From positions 1 through 25,699 of the IMG/VR virus record IMGVR_UViG_3300042879_000179: a stretch of 25,699 nt of DNA. One strand, 5' to 3'. Source of the stretch: a virus. Each line of letters opens with the position of its first letter. Within the stretch, counting starts at the first letter, position 1. The translations under genes and the position numbers were made by a program. This document shows positions 22,460 to 25,699 of this stretch, in pieces. Under the pieces are notes generated by a model. That model was not told the origin of the DNA. It did not search any database and was given only the letters and a program-made list of their open reading frames with translations.

Positions 22460-24004
22460 CTATTCTACATCATCTGCGGCGTCTTCGTCTTCGTCGTCAT
22501 CCTCTTCCGGCTCAGGCGGCTCCACCACGGGCTCAGGCGGTTGCTCGACGGTGGGCATCAGGCCCAGTGATTCTTTCAGCTCGTTCTCCATGGCGATTTG
22601 CGCCATCACCTGCTCAAACTGCTCGCCGCTGTATTCAGTTATCAGCTCGCTGTGAGATTTCAGTAGCATCGCCTTGGCTTTTTCCATGGCGGAAACATCC
22701 TTAACTGGGTCCACCCAGTCCCATGATCTAGCCTGCCAGCGTGGAGCGTTATACCTTTCTGGGCGAGTCCAATAATCGGAGAATGCAGGCGACGGCAATT
22801 CACCCGCCAGCATCGCAGCGCGTAGCCACTCTTCAAATACGCGCTGGTGGAACACCTCAATGATCGCGCTCTGCACCACCCGCCAGTGGTCGCGATCCTC
22901 CAGCACGCTGGTGCGCATGCTGCTGTAGTTGGTGTCCGAAAAATCCTTGCTGATCGTGGCGTAGCTGCATCCGAACCCAGCCGCAAACCGCCGGGTGAGA
23001 TTCTTGACCACAGCTTGGTATTGGCCATCATCCGGCCCGAAGTTCGGCGGCACCGGTTCCTGGCCAGGGTCGAGGATGTTCCAGCTACCGGGCTCAGTGT
23101 TGAACAGTTGCTGGCCGTTTTTGACCTCATCACCCTGCAGCTCACCGTCTGGGGTGCGGATCCATCCCAGCGATGCTGCCTGGACGCGCTTCCTGGTCAG
23201 ATGCGCCTTTTCGTATTCCGACAGGCCATGCACCGTCGTGATCACCGACGCCAACCACGGCACGCCCCGGTTCTGCCCGATCCGCTCCGGCATGAACACA
23301 TGGATCATGTCCGCCGCCGGCACTAGGACGTGCTTCCGCTCCACCCCGCGGCGGTTCAGGCCGAGCTCCACATCACCAGGGTGGCGGGTCAGGATGGCGT
23401 ACCGGGTGGGCCTGCCCCATTGGTTGATCTCGACGCCTAGCCGCCATTCGTGGCCAGCGCGATCTGATACCCCGCTCTTGTCCTCATCGAGCTGGTGCGC
23501 CTCGATCAGCTCCAGCGCCAGCGGGGTGCGGCCTTGCCCCATCGGCTGCCGCACAATCCTGATCAGGCACTCGCCCGACTCCGGCAGGCTGCCGGCCACC
23601 ATCATCTCGAAGCCGTGGAAACTCAGCCGGCCCGCCACGTCGCAGGTATCCGGCCGGCACCAGCGGCGCCATGCTTCCTCCATCAGCCGATTCCGGCGCA
23701 CGTCCTTTTCCGTGCCGTTAGGGCGCATCACCTGCCCCTGCATCTGGATCCCGCGAGGGCCGACCACGTTGATCTGAGTGGTCCGCTTGGCCTGGCGGGC
23801 ATAGGGGTTGTCCCTGACCAGCTGATGGCAGCGGTCGCGCAGCACCGCCAGGCTGACGCGCAGCTCGGCGTCTGCGGAGGTGGTCGGTGCCACCAGGTCA
23901 TGGAGCAGCCGGTTACGCCGGGCGCCCTCGAACATCCGCTGGCCCTGCTGCCGGCCGTGGCGAGTGGTCAGGATCTGCCGCTGCAGCCAGGATCGAACAC
24001 CCAT
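22460..24004 (-). CDS. Portal protein, lambda B-like
   Basis: This 514-residue protein starts at ATG 24004, sharing one base with the preceding TAA (TAATG). Lambda-type portal features are clear: LRDRCHQLVRDNPYARQAKRTT followed by VVGPRGIQMQ, SGECLIRI, IHVFMPERIGQNRGVPWLASVI followed by EYEKAHLTRKRVQAA, then FAAGFGCSYATISKDFSDTNYSSMR, and WDWVDPVKDVSAM near the end. The last 25 residues are strongly acidic (EEDDDEDEDAADDVE). Twelve copies form the ring through which DNA enters and to which terminase and tail attach. The length matches lambda B (533). In lambda a protease gene follows directly; here the HNH gene intervenes. Confidence 0.95.
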   Translation of the reverse strand: MGVRSWLQRQILTTRHGRQQGQRMFEGARRNRLLHDLVAPTTSADAELRVSLAVLRDRCHQLVRDNPYARQAKRTTQINVVGPRGIQMQGQVMRPNGTEKDVRRNRLMEEAWRRWCRPDTCDVAGRLSFHGFEMMVAGSLPESGECLIRIVRQPMGQGRTPLALELIEAHQLDEDKSGVSDRAGHEWRLGVEINQWGRPTRYAILTRHPGDVELGLNRRGVERKHVLVPAADMIHVFMPERIGQNRGVPWLASVITTVHGLSEYEKAHLTRKRVQAASLGWIRTPDGELQGDEVKNGQQLFNTEPGSWNILDPGQEPVPPNFGPDDGQYQAVVKNLTRRFAAGFGCSYATISKDFSDTNYSSMRTSVLEDRDHWRVVQSAIIEVFHQRVFEEWLRAAMLAGELPSPAFSDYWTRPERYNAPRWQARSWDWVDPVKDVSAMEKAKAMLLKSHSELITEYSGEQFEQVMAQIAMENELKESLGLMPTVEQPPEPVVEPPEPEEDDDEDEDAADDVE

Positions 24005-24570
24005 TAGCTCACCCCCTGAAACCGCACATAGAGCCGGCGCGGATCGCCGAGGCCCTGCGCGATCATCTCGGCGCGCTTCTCACGGGCGACCTCGGCCTTG
24101 AGGCGGTCGCGCCACATGATTAGATCGGGCAGGTCCACCCGGCGGACTTTCCTGCCGCCGGAGCCGAGGCTGCCGATCTGATACTCAACCGCACCCGTGG
24201 TCAGGGCGCGGATCGCTTCTTCAACGGCCTCTAGATCCTTTTGCGCTTGGCTGCGATCATCAAATGCCCCAGGGGCGCCGGTGAACGCCAGGCTTTTGCG
24301 GACGGTCAGGCTGCCGCGGCCAGTAGTGAGCGGTGCGCCGCTGACCGTGGAGACGATCTGCAGCTCCCAGCTGCCGGCTGCCATGGTGGCCGTAGTGGCG
24401 GCGCTCAGCTCCACCTTCCAGCCGTCGTCAGTGTCGGTGGCCACTGCCTCGATACCGGCGCCAGCTACTGCAGCGCGAAACCACACGCGAACGGCAGTGG
24501 CGTCAGGGTGGACGCGCAGCTCGACCCAGCTGGTTAGATCGCCTTGGTAGAGCTCCAGCGGTTGGGTCAT
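24004..24570 (-). CDS. Head completion protein: Ig-like domain fused to a gpW-like domain
   Basis: This 188-residue protein starts at ATG 24570, sharing ATGA with the terminase stop; the frame is open 30 codons further upstream but that part overlaps terminase. Residues 1-95 (LELYQGDLTSWVELRVHPDATAVRVWFRAAV, AGSWELQIVSTV, TTGRGSLTVRKSLAF) form a BppU-like Ig-type beta domain. Residues about 105-175 (KDLEAVEEAIRALTTGAVEYQIGS, KVRRVDLPDLIMWRDRLKAEVAREKRAEM) have the gpW plan: helix, 'tG.v.sy.i.grsv.r.sl.eL...rd.l...v.re'. gpW is only 68 residues in lambda and plugs the portal so that FII can bind. The position between terminase and portal is exactly that of W. The added domain is unusual. Confidence 0.72.
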   Translation of the reverse strand: MTQPLELYQGDLTSWVELRVHPDATAVRVWFRAAVAGAGIEAVATDTDDGWKVELSAATTATMAAGSWELQIVSTVSGAPLTTGRGSLTVRKSLAFTGAPGAFDDRSQAQKDLEAVEEAIRALTTGAVEYQIGSLGSGGRKVRRVDLPDLIMWRDRLKAEVAREKRAEMIAQGLGDPRRLYVRFQGVS

Positions 24571-25699
24571 TTGAGCACCGTGAAACTCCGGGCCTTTCGT
24601 GGCGCGGCCTGCTGGTCTAAGGCTACGGAGGCCGCCAGCTGTGCCGCCAGCTGGTCCCACATGGTTTGACGGTTGTAGCGGCGCTTGAGCAGCTCCAGCA
24701 TCGCTAGGCAGTACACCTTCAGGTCAAGCGGCTCGTTGCGGGCGCCGGATGGCTTAACCCATTCCAAGACTTGAAACCCTTTCACGTAGCGCGGCTGCAG
24801 CCGCTCACAGGTGAGGCCCTGCAGGTAGTCTTCCGTGGTGGCGTCGTCGAAGTTGATGTAGCCGTCGCCGGGCTCTTCAATCTTGAGGCGGCTGTAGATG
24901 GTCCGCTTGATTGCGTGCGTGCCGATCATGTAGAGCGTGACGCCACCCTTCACGGTCTTGCCCCTAAAGGTCACGTCCTGCTTTGAGCCTTTGCCGAGCG
25001 GCGGCGCGTTCTTTTGGCTGCTGCCCTTGATGGCCACCACACCTTCCTTGGCGTACCGGCGGCAGTAGTCATACCCCTCGCTGGTGTAGTGGCCGCCGGT
25101 GTCAACCGCGCAGTGGATCGCCTTCAGCTTGCCGCCGTTTGCGTGCGGCCATTCAATCTCGCGGATCGTCGTCACTTGATCCCAGACGTGATCCTGCCCC
25201 GGGTCGCCCTCGATCTTCTGGTGCCAGATCCGCCAGGCCTGCTCAGGCTTGCCGCGGCCGTAGCCCCACACCGACACCTCCAGCCAGGTGTCCTGCACGT
25301 CCACGGCCATCAGCACCGCAAGTACGCCATCCGGGCAAGTGCCGTGGCCGTAGCCGCCGACGCGGGCCATCAAGCCATCGGCGCTCACCTTCGCCAGGCT
25401 CTCATCCTCCCAGGCCTCAGCGGCCCGCTTGTTCACCCAGCCCTTGAGCAGCAGCGGGTCCGCCTTGGCGCGCAGGAACTCATCGCGGATCTTCTCCCAG
25501 CTCAGCCAGCCATACGGCGCATACCAGCCCGGCAGGTGAAAGCCCGCCGTCTCGCCGTCGCCCTTGGCCGTAGGTGTCCAGATCCCGCCGGCCAGCATGG
25601 CGGTCTTGTGGTGCTGCGCCACCCGTTCATTGCATAGCGGGCATTGGCACCACACCTCGCCGTCGCGCTTATCCCATACCATGTGCGGCCACTCAATCA
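24567..25699 (-). CDS. Terminase large subunit, lambda GpA-type (partial, C-terminal part)
   Basis: The frame is open to the right edge, so the N-terminus with the ATPase Walker motifs lies outside. Visible are a Cys cluster (WCQCPLCNERV), then GGIWTP, FHLPGWYAP, and the nuclease domain: LAVLMAVDVQDTWLEVSVWGYG supplies the first acidic residues, IHCAVDTGGHYTSEGYDYCR the second, and MIGTHAIKRTIYSRL, INFDDATTEDYLQGLT and GARNEPLDLKVYCLAMLELL complete the GpA pattern. It cuts concatemeric DNA and drives it into the prohead, docking on the portal. The end TGA overlaps the W-like start. A GpA-type enzyme suggests cos-type packaging with defined ends, by analogy with lambda. Confidence 0.93.
   Translation of the reverse strand, partial: IEWPHMVWDKRDGEVWCQCPLCNERVAQHHKTAMLAGGIWTPTAKGDGETAGFHLPGWYAPYGWLSWEKIRDEFLRAKADPLLLKGWVNKRAAEAWEDESLAKVSADGLMARVGGYGHGTCPDGVLAVLMAVDVQDTWLEVSVWGYGRGKPEQAWRIWHQKIEGDPGQDHVWDQVTTIREIEWPHANGGKLKAIHCAVDTGGHYTSEGYDYCRRYAKEGVVAIKGSSQKNAPPLGKGSKQDVTFRGKTVKGGVTLYMIGTHAIKRTIYSRLKIEEPGDGYINFDDATTEDYLQGLTCERLQPRYVKGFQVLEWVKPSGARNEPLDLKVYCLAMLELLKRRYNRQTMWDQLAAQLAASVALDQQAAPRKARSFTVLK
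24618..24629 (-). repeat. Junction motif variant inside terminase (TCCGTAGCCTTA)
   Basis: Eleven of 12 bases match the consensus; the flanks also match the copy at 15236. It encodes part of ASVALDQQ in the last 20 codons of the terminase gene. One changed base turns the TGA of the motif into TTA, which keeps the terminase frame open. Confidence 0.4.

Noticed and set aside
24571-24660. Thirty extra codons before the W-like ATG
   Set aside because: They run through the conserved terminase C-terminus in another frame; the ATGA overlap at 24570 is the better start.

Overview
The window is the late structural region of a long, non-contractile-tailed (siphovirus-like) phage or prophage. All genes lie on the minus strand and are read from the right edge to the left. 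The DNA is GC-rich (about 60% by eye) and packed: most junctions are ATGA, GTGA or TGATG overlaps or gaps of 2-3 bases, as expected of one long late transcript. The host is probably a cyanobacterium, Synechococcus/Cyanobium-like. That is an inference from fibre modules I associate with cyanophages (notably in the 815-residue fibre) and from base composition. No host gene, integrase, attachment site, tRNA or lysogeny gene is visible, so phage versus prophage is open.

The order matches lambda: terminase large subunit (A), head-completion protein (W), portal (B), a fused prohead protease and capsid protein (C/E), two small head-region proteins, a head-tail joining protein (FII), tail terminator (U), tail tube (V), chaperones G and G-T, tape measure (H), then M-, L-, K- and J-like tip proteins. 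Four departures stand out. An HNH endonuclease gene lies between portal and capsid. Protease and capsid are one polypeptide. A five-gene accessory cassette (15714-18517) sits between FII and U, where lambda has Z. It holds a fibre-like protein, an unknown protein, a lectin-like adhesin gene with an AT-rich core, and two tiny membrane proteins. Finally, the J-like hub stops at the end of its conserved part, and separate genes follow it: two tail-tube-like proteins, an 815-residue fibre with a self-cleaving S74 chaperone, two small proteins, and a tailspike that runs off the left edge.

The G/T pair carries a textbook -1 frameshift signal: A AAA AAC just before the G stop, a 7-base spacer, and a 10-bp GC-rich stem. 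Three short genes (34, 48 and 46 codons), closed on both sides by overlapping start/stop codons or by adjacent genes, are easily missed.

The least explained signal is a short directional sequence, TCCRTAGCCTGA on the coding strand (core TAGCCTGA). It recurs at six of the seven gene junctions with a gap of 9 bases or more, always in the direction of transcription, with two further copies inside genes. It resembles in layout the stoperators and start-associated sequences of mycobacteriophages, but its role here is unknown.
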